Shown: positions 1-11,400 of the stretch, piece after piece
How positions within the stretch are numbered: the first letter of the stretch is position 1
Layout: each line of letters starts with the position of its first letter
DNA from: Glutinoglossum americanum
Taxonomy: Eukaryota; Ascomycota; Geoglossomycetes; Geoglossales; Geoglossaceae
Direction: 5' to 3'
NCBI GenBank assembly: GCA_020080175.1
Contig: JAGHQL010000136.1
Span: forward strand, 1-64,000
DNA: 64,000 nucleotides
Translations under genes and position numbers: made by a program
The notes under the pieces: model-generated
Seen by the model: the letters and a program-made list of their open reading frames with translations, nothing else
Told to the model about the DNA's origin: nothing
Databases searched by the model: none

Positions 1-3000
1 CCACCACCCGCTGATGAAGCCTTCAATTTCGAGGATATCCAGTTAGGCGATGGTCCGAAGCTCGACTTAACCTTTGAAACTACTGACACGAAATCCAGTG
101 GATTGGGCTTTGGTACATGGGGTAGTAGCTGGACTACCGGCAAGTGGGATTTTGGCAGCATCACTACGACGTCTGCAGACGCGAACGAGACAAAGGCGGA
201 AGGGAACGACAACCCTTGGAGCCTTGGTATTGGAAAGAAGAACAAGAAGAAGGACTCATCTTTTGGATTTACATTCGGCGATGAAGATCAGCCGAAGGAG
301 CCAGATGATGGGGGTGATGCGGATCAGCAAGTTGCAAGCGAATGGACCGCGCCCCTATCGAAAAAAGACAAAAAGAAGGCTAAAAAGGGTAATCTGATTG
401 CCGAGGAACCAACTGAGCCAGAGCAAGAAAACACTCCCATCGAAGAAACCAAAACGACGCCAGCCGCCGAAGAGTGGAACACCTGGGAGAATACTTCCAA
501 CAAGAAGGGTAAAAAGGGTAAGAAGAATGCCCTTACGGAGAAGAAAGACGAACCAGCCAGAGCTGCCTCGCCTCCACCTGCTTTAGACAAAACCCCAGAT
601 ATTGCGGCAGATGGCGAATGGGATGCCTGGGATAAGAAGGACAAAAAGGCCAAGAAGAATGGACTCGCCGAAGAGGAGGGCGCCGCCCAAAAGAAGGGGG
701 GGAACCAAGCGGCCGAACCTGAGCCCGCCGCTACGGATGAAACTAGCTGGAGTGGGTGGGGAGCCACAACCTCTAAGAAAGACAAGAGGAAGAAGAAGGG
801 AATAGTCGAGGAAATCCCCGCGCCTATAGAGGAGAAGCAAGAACCGATAGTGGAACCTGAACCAGAACCTATTGTTGAGGAATCCAGCTGGAGCGCATGG
901 GGAACTACATCCAAGAAAGATAAGAAGAACAAGAAGAAGGGGTTGATTGAAGAGAAGGAGGATTTCCCACCTCCGCTAGAAGAAAAGGAAGAGCTGGCGA
1001 TGCCCGAACTTGAACCCACTGCTACCGAGGATATCGGTTGGAACACGTGGGGAGCTGCATCGTCTAAGAAGGATAAGAAGAATAAGAAGAAGGGCGTCGT
1101 CGAAAAAGAGGAGCCTCCCCCTCTGCAAGAGGAAGAGTATGGGGCTATAGTGGAGCCTGAGCCACAGCCCGCCGCTACTGAGGAGAGCACTTGGAGTTCG
1201 TGGGGCGTCACATCTAAGAAAGACAAGAAGAGTAAGAAGAAAGGGGCTGTTGAGGTCAAGGAATCGCTTCCGGTAGAGGAAAAGCCGGAACCCGTTGTAG
1301 AGCCTGAGCCTGAACCTGAAGCTACTGAGGATCATAGCTGGAGCGCATGGGGGTCCTCGTCATTAAAGAAAGACAAGAAGAATAAGAAGAAAGGAGCTGT
1401 TGAAGAAAAGGAGCCTCCCCCAGTAGAAGAAAAGCGCAAGTCGGTAGTGGAGCCCGAGCCCACTGAGGATACCAGCTGGAGCGCGTGGGGAACCTCCAAG
1501 AAAGACAAGAAGAGCAAGAAGAAAGGTTTCGTTGAAGAAAAGGAAGATCCTCCTGTTTTAGAAGAGGAAAAGGACGAGCCGTTGGTGGATCTTGAGTTAG
1601 AGACCACCATTACCGAGGACAACAGCTGGAGTGCATGGGGGACCTCATCCTCCAAAAAGAAGGGGAAGAAAAACAGCATCGTGGAGGTCAAGGCCGATCC
1701 AGTAATGGAGGTTCCCGATACGGCCGTCGCGATCAGTGCTGCTGCCACTGAAGCGTCAGATAGTATCTGGGAGACTGGGAAAAAGGGTAAAGCCGGCAAG
1801 AAGGGCAAGAAGAACTCAGAGCCTGCACCGCCGCCACCGCCTCCAGTCCCACCTGTACCTGCTATCCCAGAAACTCTTGTCGAACCCAAAGCTGGCAGTT
1901 TCGACGATGGCTGGTCCTGGGGTGCCAAACAGAAACCAAAGAAAAGCAAGAAGAATGCTATTCTCGATGTGGCTCCAGATGATCCTATTGAGGACGATAT
2001 CATGACTCCGCATGCTATCGATGAGCCAAAGGCCGAAGTTGCTGAAGATGACTGGGGTGGTTGGGGGTTGACTGGCAAGAAGAAGAACACGAAGAAGACT
2101 GCAGTAGAAGTCGTTGAGGACACCCCTGCTGACTCGCAGCCGGACGATATCGTTGAACCCAAAACGGAGGCCGCGGAGGAGAGCTCTTGGCCTTCATGGG
2201 GAAATACTTCCAAGAAAGACAAGAAGAAAGGAAAGAAGGGCAATACTGCTCTCGATGCGCCTCCCCCCGCCCCAACCCCTCCAGCCCAAGATATTGTCCC
2301 CCCGCCTCCACCTCCCGTACCAACTATACCCGCTATCCTAGAAGCACCGGCGGAGGACGAGTGGGGTTATGCACCCGCAAAGACCAAAGGGAAGAAAGGC
2401 GCAAAAAAGACGACCGTTAGCAAGGCGGAGGAGACTCCCAAGGCTAAAGAGGCGAAGACCAATCATGCTGAAGACTTCATGTCGGCTAGTGGAGAGGCTA
2501 GGCAGGAAGACTTTTACTTTCCGGAGACGTCTTTAGATGGCCCTAAGAAAGGTACTACGACAAAAGCGACAAAGACCAGCAGTATCTGGGGGCTTGGCTC
2601 GACCGCCACGAAAGCGAAAGCCAAGACGAAACAGAAGGATAAGGAACTAGAATCTGAACCGGAACCCGAACCCGAACTCGATCTAGAGCCCGAGCCAATC
2701 CTAGAGGAAGTAGCCAGTGCTCCAGGTAAGGGATCTAAGTCCAAGCTCAGGAATGGCTCCGCGTCTGCCTCGGTGCTCAGTAAGGTCGAAAGTTCAAAAG
2801 GCAGCAGGATCAGCAAGGGTAGCAAAAATGCAGGCAAGGCTGCGGAAGTTGAGGCTCCAGCAGCTGAGACTGCAGCTTTTGAGCCTTCAATAGAGGAAGT
2901 CCTCATGGAGTTTGAGGAAAAGAGAGAGCCGGAGCCTGATGTGTGGAGTTTCTGGGGTGCATCGAAAAAGATAACGAAGAAGCCCGTGGGAGGCGAGAAG

Positions 3001-6000
3001 GTACCAGCCAAGAAGTACTCAGCCAATCAGGAACTCCCGCCAATCGAGCCGAATCTACCGAACCCATCAGAATCTGTGGTTGCGTCAGAGATGACACCAC
3101 CGCCGTCAACCAAAGCCATCAAAAAGTCGGAATCAACGAAGAAGAACAAGACTACTGCAAAGTCTCGGAAAGCTGTGCAGGCTGAACCTGAGCCTGAGTC
3201 TGAACCAGAGCCTGAACCAGAGCCAGAGCCAGCGCCAGCGCCAGCGCCCAAAGCGCCACCCCCCCTGAGGAGAACAGCGGCTCTCTCGAAATCTAAAGGT
3301 TCCGTTAAGAGAAAGGGGGTCACGAAGAAAGAGGATCCCGTAGAGATAGTCCCGGAGCCTGAGCCGGTATCTGAATCGGTATCTCTGCCCGGCAGCTTCC
3401 CATCGGAACAGGAATATATAGAAGACTACGTTGCCGAGATAGTTGAACCCCCATCCGAAAAGACAGCTAAGAAAAAGGGGAAGAAAGGGAAAGGGAAAAC
3501 GGAGATGGCAGATGCAGAGTCACACCCAAGTCCCAAGCCACAACCATCGCCTGAAATTTCCAGGGTTCTACCGCCTCCAGCACACGATGAGTCACCATCG
3601 CCCCCGACTCCATCACCTGTGGAACTTGAACCTCCAAAACCCGCAAAGCAACGAGCGAGGATCGTTCGGGATAATAACGACCTGTCTTGGGGATTTTGGG
3701 GTTCACCAAAGAAGAAAGAAACCAAGCCCAAGGAAGCTGCCCCAGCAGTCGTCTCGCTCGAGCCATCGCCTCCGAAGGCCAAGGTCAGTGCTCCGGGACT
3801 AACGAGAATGAAGTCCACGAAAAAGTCCGTAGAGAATGAAACTGAGAAGTCTTCATCCAAATCTTCATCTTCCGACAAGGCATCTCAGCCAGAGACTAGG
3901 CCTTCTACATCCGAGAAACCACGCAAACCTTCGCAGCCTCGAAAGATGAGTTTCCTAGACATTTTGGCAGGGCCACCCCCATCAAAGCCGAAGACACAGC
4001 GGAGACCAAGTGTAGCCAACGCCCCGCAAAGACAATCTCTACCCGTGGAGGCACTGCTTACCCCACCACCCGAAGTTATATCCGCAGCCCCAGAAATGAC
4101 CGCTAAAGCGGCGAAGTTATTGGGTACGGCGCCGCAGAAAGAACCTGTTTTGATGAGGAAAGGGTCTAAAAGACGAAAAGATAAAGCTCCAGGTACGTCA
4201 GCAAAACATCCCTGTATGGCTAGTCGGAGGGAACTGACTCGGGTGCAAGTAGTCGTCGAAAACGTCCGTCTTCCAACAGATGACGATATGGTCATTGTCG
4301 AACCTCCCTTTGACGAACAAGTCATTGATATACCTCCGCGCAAAGAAGTGCCGGGCAGAGAAGTTCGAGGTTCTAGGGGAACAAAAGTAAGAGAGGTAAG
4401 ATATGACCTAAGGATCTGTCCATCCCTAGCCTCGACATAATGAATAAACCTCCAAAAACGACATGTTTTCCTAAATGTGTTGTAAGGCGTGCTAACATAA
4501 ATGGGGTTGGTGGAACAGACCAGGTCGATTCCGGTCGAACCAGTCTCGCCCGAAGCGGACGACTTAGTCATGGTAAACTCGCTGGATCGTCACGACGGCC
4601 CGCTAGACCCGCCTCCCAATGACACCGCGACGGGTGAGCGCTCTGGAGCATTCGAGCCCCTACCTCAGCCTGGTAGCCGCACAAGGCGAGCTTCCTCAAC
4701 GCCCAAGAAGCCAGACAAGCTCCTATCTATCTTTGGGTCATTTAGATCCAAGAAGCCCGGTCGCGAACCAGAATACGAGCCAATTCGTAGAAGGAGGGTT
4801 GCTTCTGAGAGCGAAGATGATACAAAGCGACGAAGCCAGATATCTGCCCCGGAGGATGACGATCGGCGATTTAGGAGGGACAGGAGAGATGTGAGACGCT
4901 CAGTAGGGTTCGAGCCCGGTGTAGAGCCCACCACCAGTTACGGTCCTGTTCCGGGCGCTATAGATATAGATGCCAGAGAGCGGAGGGAGGAACGTCGACG
5001 TAAAAAAGCTGCCAGAGAGGCCAAAGAGGCTGCTGACCGTGAAGCTCGTGAAGCCGAGGAGAGGGAGACTAGGCGAAGGGAACGTGAGCAAAGAGAGTTA
5101 GAGGCCCGAAAAGCCAGAGCGAGAGAGGCTCGAGACCGGAGGCTACGAGAGGAGGAGGAGCGAGAAGTGCGGGAACGAGAGGCGAGGATTCGAGAGGAGA
5201 AGAGGGCCCGAAGGGCAGCACGCGAACAAGCTGCTCAAGAAGAACGGGTCCGCAAGATGGCGGAAGAGCAGGAAGCCCAACGGCAAGAAGAGCGCCGTGC
5301 TCGCAAGGCTGCCAGGGAGCGAGAACAGCACGCAACGCAAACGGCGATTCCGGCTGAAGAACGGCCGTCGAGACATCGCAACTCGGAACGCCGGAAGTCG
5401 CACGCCGACAGAGTGGAGCCTAGGAGTCCCCAAGAAGAAGAGGAACGTAGAGCTCGCAAAGAGGAGCGCAGGGCACATCGTGCCTCCAAAGAGACTCGCT
5501 CCAGCCGTCGCCAGTCGGCTCCTCCCGTCACAGATTACTTTGACTCGCGCAACGGCAAGAGCTCGCATCGATCTGAGGCCGAGCACTACCCCGTCGGTGG
5601 CCCCGTCTACCATGCTGCCCAACCTTTGCATCCGCACACAAACGATCACACGTCCTCGTGGGTTAATTCCCAAATCATCGAGCCCGCACCTCCTCCACCT
5701 AATGCGCCACGAGTCGATGACGGCGTCAACGCCCACATCGGGTACGATGACTCGCCCGCCAGCGACGAGGCACGACGCGAGCAGCGCCGCGCGAGGAGAG
5801 AGTCGAAGTATTCTTCTATGAGCCCGGAGGAGGCTGAGCGCCGTCGTCGGAAGAGGGAGTCTCGCCGCACCGAACGCGACACTACGTTCAAGTCTTCGGA
5901 TGGGTCTAACCCATCGGACCCGTATCGTCGCAGCAGAAGATCGTCAAGGAGGATGTCGTATGGGTATACGGATGGGGTCAAGACGTTTGATGGACGATCG

Positions 6001-6051
6001 GCGGGCGGGCAGGGTCAAGGAAAGAGCAGCTGGTGGAAGACGATTTTCTAA
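1..6051 (+). CDS. Giant low-complexity WxxWG / Lys-rich repeat protein (5' partial)
   Basis: The frame is open from base 1, so the gene begins upstream of the window. I propose coding blocks 1-4192, 4250-4395 and 4519-6051. The 123-nt intron 4396-4518 (AG/GTAAGA donor, GCTAAC branch, AACAG acceptor) joins two open stretches in phase. A 57-nt intron 4193-4249 (AG/GTACGT, CTGAC, CAAG) is likely but lies in open sequence. About 16 degenerate units follow one another: a W-x-x-W-G motif, a lysine run such as KKDKKNKKKG, then an acidic Pro/Glu linker. After the intron comes a basic segment containing SIFGSFRSKK, then about 115 residues of alternating Arg and Glu (about 4960-5360) that should form a single alpha helix, then a Ser/Arg-rich tail ending SSWWKTIF. 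No enzyme domain is visible. The function is unknown; a scaffold or matrix role is only a guess. It is surely a real gene, since a frame this long stays open through biased sequence. Confidence 0.8.
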
Positions 6052-6908
6052 TAAGAAGCGTTGTTTAACAGAGTGGGTTGGAAAATATGGAGCATTCGTT
6101 TGGGCAAGGGAAAGAAAGGGTTCGCATAACCTCTTTTCTCTTTTTTTCTCTTCTCCTTTGTCCCACTTTCCCTGCAAAGTACAGGAACGAAAGGAGAAGC
6201 ACCTGGACGGAACAGTACGGTATTCTCTTTTCGAACATTTCGAGAATGGTCCCGCGCGTTTTACTGCGACTTTTGGGCAAGATTGTGTGTATTTTCCGGT
6301 AATACCCCCCCGCCCAGCCTTCATTGTGTTTTCTGGGGGTCACAGCATAGTCTGAAGGTAACAGTCTGAGAAGGAACGAGATTGGTGGTGCTTGGTTGCA
6401 ATTAGTGATAGCCATAGCAAGTCTAATAGAATGCAAAATCTTTGGAATTGGAGAATGAACCCGGGTAGTTTTTTTTTTTTCCCCAACCTTGCTTGAGGGT
6501 GAACAACAAACACCTCCCCTCTCTCCCTCTCCCCCCCTGGACGCGGGGTCGGTGTTGTAGTTGTCAGATTTCTTTTTTTTTCCTTCCCGGACGGTGTGGT
6601 GGCGGGGGGGGGGCGCCTTCTTGGGTGGTTGGCGGAAACCGCACCTCCCACGTCCCTTCCCACCCCCGAAAAAAAAAGAAAACGGGGCGAATGGTCGGGG
6701 ACCACATGCACCACCACCACACGTTAGAAAAAAAAACCCGCGCACCTTCGCGATCCATAGTGTATCTCGTACGTATGTTTTGTTTAGCGGGGGGGGGGGA
6801 GGAGAGAGGAGAGATAGGCGGACGGAGGGCCATGTCATGCGCATAGATATAGATTAAGACGGGCCCTTTTCGAAAAAAAAAAAAAAAAAAAACCGCTTGG
6901 GTGTGCGC

Positions 6909-6967
6909 ATGTGCGTGTGTATGTACGTATGCATGTCATATATATACATACGTACATACGCGCACAT
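6909..6967. repeat. Imperfect inverted repeat (CA/TG-rich, cruciform-prone)
   Basis: Left arm 6909-6931 and right arm 6947-6967 are complementary except for a two-base gap. The inner 12 bases (tatgtacgtatg against catacgtacata) match perfectly around a short AT-rich loop. It sits directly after a 20-base A run and may be a decayed dinucleotide array. Confidence 0.7.
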
Positions 6968-7035
6968 ATGCGGGGACGCTGTGGGTTCTGCGTGAATTTT
7001 TTTTTTTCCCTTCAGCAGGGAGAGGAAGGGAAGAA

Positions 7036-7060
7036 GGGGATGGGACTGGGTGGATGCGGG
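7036..7060 (+). other. Predicted G-quadruplex motif
   Basis: There are four G-runs (GGGG, GGG, GGG, GGG) with loops of 2, 3 and 7 bases, which fits the usual G3+N1-7 pattern. More G-runs follow to about 7260. It lies about 1 kb downstream of the giant repeat gene's stop, within the convergent spacer. Confidence 0.6.
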
Positions 7061-8130
7061 AGTGGGGTTTTTTTTCTCTCTCTCTCTTTCTCTCGGGGTG
7101 GGAGTGGAGTGGGTTGGATTGGGTGTGTATGTGTAGAGGGCTGGGGTGGATGGAGGTTTTCGGGAAGAGAGGAGAGGTGGGGGGGGATGGTCGAGAGTGG
7201 GTTGGTAGGGTGAGGTGGGGTTGGTTTGGGTTGTTGTTTGTGCTGCGGTGGTTGTTGGGGCGTAGGGCGGAGAAAGGGAGTTTGATATGTTCGGGACTCC
7301 CGAGTACAAGAGCTCTAGGTAGCGATCTCACAGAGGGCCGCTAGCACTGTTGAGAAGTTCAGGTGTAAACAACGCCGTGTTTTATTGATTTCAAGCGAGT
7401 GTCTTCACGAGGGATCATCCATCGCTAGGGCTGAGCTAGCTCCCTACTCCTTTTTTGCATCAATTGTAGCTAGGCTCGATAGCTCTCGGGATGAAATACA
7501 AACAAGCGGTACAAAATGGGAAGTTCCCAGCATGGCAATTCTAATCGGAGGAGAGCTGTCCGGCAACAACCCAACTGTCAGCCATTGAGAAATTCTTTCA
7601 GATCTAGATTTATCGGACGCATAGAGTCCCATTAGCCTCCAGGAAGGTGACTCGCCGTCGAAAGGCTCCGCTCTGAACCAATCAGACCATACCTTTCTCA
7701 CTAATGAATTTTTCGGTCTGGAACAACTTGATTAGATTGAAATATAATTCAAGTGTATCATGGTATAGTAAGCTTCTGTCAACAATAATTCATAAAAGTC
7801 TCGTTATACCATTGGAATTCCAAATCTAACCCCGCCCAGACTTTCGTGGCCAGATCAGATACTTACCTTTGTAGAGGCAACTCCTCCAGCCAACCTGGGA
7901 ATCTTCGCAGCCTGGGAAAGGGGAATCTCCCCTTTATCCGAGAGCCCATCGCGCAGGTGGGAAACTATGATCATCGGGGCTTTAAAAGGCGGTTTTATAT
8001 CCAGGCGGGGAACCGATCGTATCAGCCGAGCTGCGTATATGAACTGGGACATCTATCAAAGTGTACAGAAGAGTCAAGTATGCGGGGTAATGCATGTCAC
8101 TTCTATTCGCCTTGACTTCCACACGTTCTC

Positions 8131-8264
8131 CTATATCCTATTGCGCGAAGACGTCAGCCCTTGAAATGACTCCTCCTTGTCGCGGACGGGAACACCCTCT
8201 CCCGGACTCTATCGTGTGGAGACATCAGTCCTTGAAATGGCTTCTCTTCATTGTAGATAGGAAT
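8131..8264. repeat. 71-bp tandem duplication, two copies, diverged by transitions
   Basis: Copy A (core 8143-8193) and copy B (core 8214-8264) align without gaps over 51 bases with 16 differences, all C/T or G/A transitions. In 13 of the 16, copy A has C or G where copy B has T or A. The flanks align less well for another 12 to 20 bases upstream. Cytosine deamination, by RIP or at CpG, is the simplest cause. Confidence 0.7.
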
Positions 8265-8470
8265 GAATATCCGCTAGAAATTCAAGACCAGCAGTGATAT
8301 CCGACATTTCCCCAGGGTTTCAGCAGAAAATCGTTTGTTACTGTATTCTAGAGAGTACCATTTGTTGCTGATGGAGGACAGAGTATCAGATGTAGTGACT
8401 GTCACAGCCCGTCGTTCGGCGCTGTAGTCCCATCGAGGGACTGAAACCCTGCCCACATCTCATCTGTAGG

Positions 8471-11400
8471 TTATTCACAACTTGTCGTCGGATGGAATAC
8501 GTTTTTTTCAGTTCCTACTGATACCTGCGCCTCCGGAGCCGTAGCCAATATTGTATTACATCCTCCCTGGTATCCTCGCAGGAGCGCAGGCGAAGGAGTG
8601 ATCTTCAACTCTGGACATCCCGTTCCGGCTATGACTGTGCCTTCGGCCGTTCGATCTTTGGAATGCGTGAATAGGCTGCGGCGATGTTCTCGCCTAAAGC
8701 CCAGCATGGTGGCCATTTTGGGTTCTGTGGAGAGTTTGATCGATTTCGTGACCGCTCCAAATATGACTGCCCCGTCCTCAACAAGGTCGTCAGGTGACTC
8801 AGGGTTATTGGTTGGCTCAACTAAGTCTGCCGCTTTGACGAGTTTCTGTAGATGACTGCATCGGGCGGAGTTAAAGCCGCGATTACAGTCCTCAAACATC
8901 AATCCGGCCCGGTCCCACCGTAAGCCATCCGCCAACTGTCCGTGATTCTGCCTCCCGCCTTGACGTCTGAGCAAGTATTTAATGCATGGGACACTTGCTG
9001 CGAGATAATCTCTTCCGCAGGGTAATGTCTCCCAACCGGCGCAGAGGGTATTGCTATTGGAGTTAGGCAATATTGCCTCTCCTATTCCGCTGCAGAATAG
9101 AACTAGGCTGCTGGTGTCTTGAGCAATACGAGTCCAGTCGCCAGAGCTTTTCTGAACTGGCAGTTCATTGAATCTGAAGGGGGCCTCTCCAATAGCGACA
9201 TCCATAAATTCAAAACCGCAGACGTTCGTGGACCCATGTTCATGTTCCGACATAAGATCGATGGTCTTCTCTAGAGCTCTGTCGATACCAACATGCAGTC
9301 GCAAGAGGAGATCTCTAAAGCGATATGGATTTGGCGGGCTTTGGACTCCGATAATTAAATCCATACTGCTGAGGATTGCTTCGTATGCAGCCTGGCCCCC
9401 ATCTCCTATAGCTTCAGCATAAGGGAGTTCGGTTTGAACACCATCCTTGGTGAATACTTGATCGCCATGATGGTGGACTAGCTTATGAGCCATGTGAAGC
9501 AGAACGCTAAGTGTGGGGACCAGCCAGGCTCGTCGCTCAGAGCGATCATAGAGCATCATTGGCTTGTGTCTCGCATTTTTTTAACCTTTCGCGAAGGTCC
9601 CGTTCGATATCCAGGAAGTAGTGTTGGCTCTTCCTAACGGCAAAATTGGCAGACGCATTCCCCCCAATAATACCGAGTCCAGTTACGGACAGGCCCAGTG
9701 AGAATCCTGACAAGTGGAATTTCTTTGGCTTCCTCGAAGTAGCTGACCAATCAACTTTATCGTAGCTAGCATTTTTAGTTCCAAGAACAATTTTAGCGGA
9801 CCTGCACCAACCAAGAAATGCTCTCTGTGGTGACTTCTGCCCTCGTAGTTCGTTGGCGTCTTTGACCTTTAACCACCCAGGGCACGTCTTCTCAATCAAT
9901 TTTCCAGACGTTGGACTGTGATCTGAGGGTACGATCAAATGCCACTGTACGGCCCCGTCGGCCCCCAACCGTTTAGTGGGAACAAGTATCGTTGACAACC
10001 CCTTGAGGACGAGACCTCCATTGTATTCCACTGGGAAGATAACCCCTGCTAGGGTCTCCATAACTTCTACAGATACGTCTAGGCCCATGCCTTGCTTTCG
10101 GTCTCGAATGGGAAACCCATTGACAATCACACCGTGGTTAAACAGAGGGTGCCAGCACATGTTGTCTTTGCTGTCGACAGGCGAAAGCTCGCACAAACGC
10201 AGGTCGAAAGTTAGTGTGTTATCGCTATCTCCAACGTGATGTGATAGAATGGGGTTTGAATAAGCTAAGCCCTTGTTCTTTGAAATCCTGAGTGTAGCAG
10301 AAAGCCAAGCCAGCGCTGCGGCAATGTCGGCCCGATTCTGGAGCAGTCCTCTAGCCTTTATTACTGCAGGCGGATGCCCCTCTTCCGGTGTATTTATTCC
10401 CTTTTTCCCGTGTAGTGATACCGTGACTTCGAGCTCCTCAGCCGCGCGAGTGATTGTGACTTCTCTTCCGTGTAAGCTACTTCTCAAATGTCTTTTACTT
10501 TACCTAATATATAATACTCACCTAGCTCGGAGCATTCCAGGGTCAAGGCGCTCTCGATTGCGTCCAGGAGGACCGGCCCTGTTCTTGGCCAATTCGTGCA
10601 GATATAGTCCTTACAAGTGGTAGCCTGAGCATCTTTTTCTGATCCTGTAAGTGTTATTACCTGACTGATCCGTTGCTCTGGAGAGAGCTCCTCCTGCACG
10701 AAAGACTCCAATTCCCAGAAAACTTGAAAGAGAGCGCAATTGCTAGAATGTGGTGCTCGATACACGGTCAAGGCCTTTTCGATAAAGGCTCTGCGTACTG
10801 TAGGCAGACGGTCTAAATGTTGATGGCCCCATTCCCTGGACAGCGACCCTAACTCCTCGGAAGAGCGCTGAGTTGAATGCCTCGTATCCGGTTCCAGGTG
10901 TCCCTCCGGTGCTATGCCTGGTAGTGCACTGTGCATTAGTGGTTCGTTATGCTTCGTATCCGGCCCCGAATCCCTCTCTAGCGCCGTGCCTGGCGGCATA
11001 CTTGGTATTAGTGGTTTATATTTCGTATCCAGATTTGGGCATCTCTCTAGTGCGACCCCTAGCGGCATACGTATTGGTGGTTCATTGGTTTCTGGTGGCT
11101 CCAGACCAAGGGAGGCCTGGAAAATCTGATGTCCAGGTTGCTGGGGATGTGGCGTAAGTTCTTCGTCGGATATACCCCCTCCCCCAGATATGCGACCTCC
11201 TACTATGGGAGCGAGACTTGAGAATGGAGATTCATATAATGCCCATCCATCTGCCACTGATTCCCCGGGAATCACCTCCGGGCACCCCCGCTGTGAGTCT
11301 GTTTGAGGCACCGCGTCGGGCACACCCTGTGCGTGCTGATCTCTCATGAGTCCTGAGGGAATCGTGGGGACACGAGCGCCAAGTGTCCTTGACCGCTGAG

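Larger units (their letters stand above)
6052..8470. other. Convergent spacer with homopolymers, G-runs and small repeats
   Basis: No credible gene lies between the two converging genes. From about 6460 to 7270 the + strand is full of T, G and A homopolymers (for example 20 A at 6873-6892) and is strongly G/T-biased, with a four-run G-quadruplex motif at 7036-7060. An inverted repeat lies at 6909-6967. From 7290 to 8470 the composition is ordinary, with a decayed 71-bp tandem duplication at 8131-8264. The open frames here follow from composition and show no family resemblance. Confidence 0.6.

Noticed and set aside
324-2243. Long antisense frames opposite the repeat gene (324-1259 and 1332-2243)
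   Set aside because: They are shadows of the periodic Lys/Glu coding on the + strand and show Ser/Phe/Leu-only composition without any domain.
6065-6844. Minus-strand frame of 259 residues
   Set aside because: It runs through homopolymers and is Pro/Lys low-complexity with no family resemblance.
7349-7400. TGTTGAGAAG start, reminiscent of a retroelement terminal repeat
   Set aside because: No matching end, primer site or coding domain could be found; one short motif is not enough.
9576-9582. Programmed -1 frameshift at the A-run of the accessory gene
   Set aside because: The -1 frame reaches a stop after a few codons and does not lead to the family continuation; a plain indel or read error explains it better.
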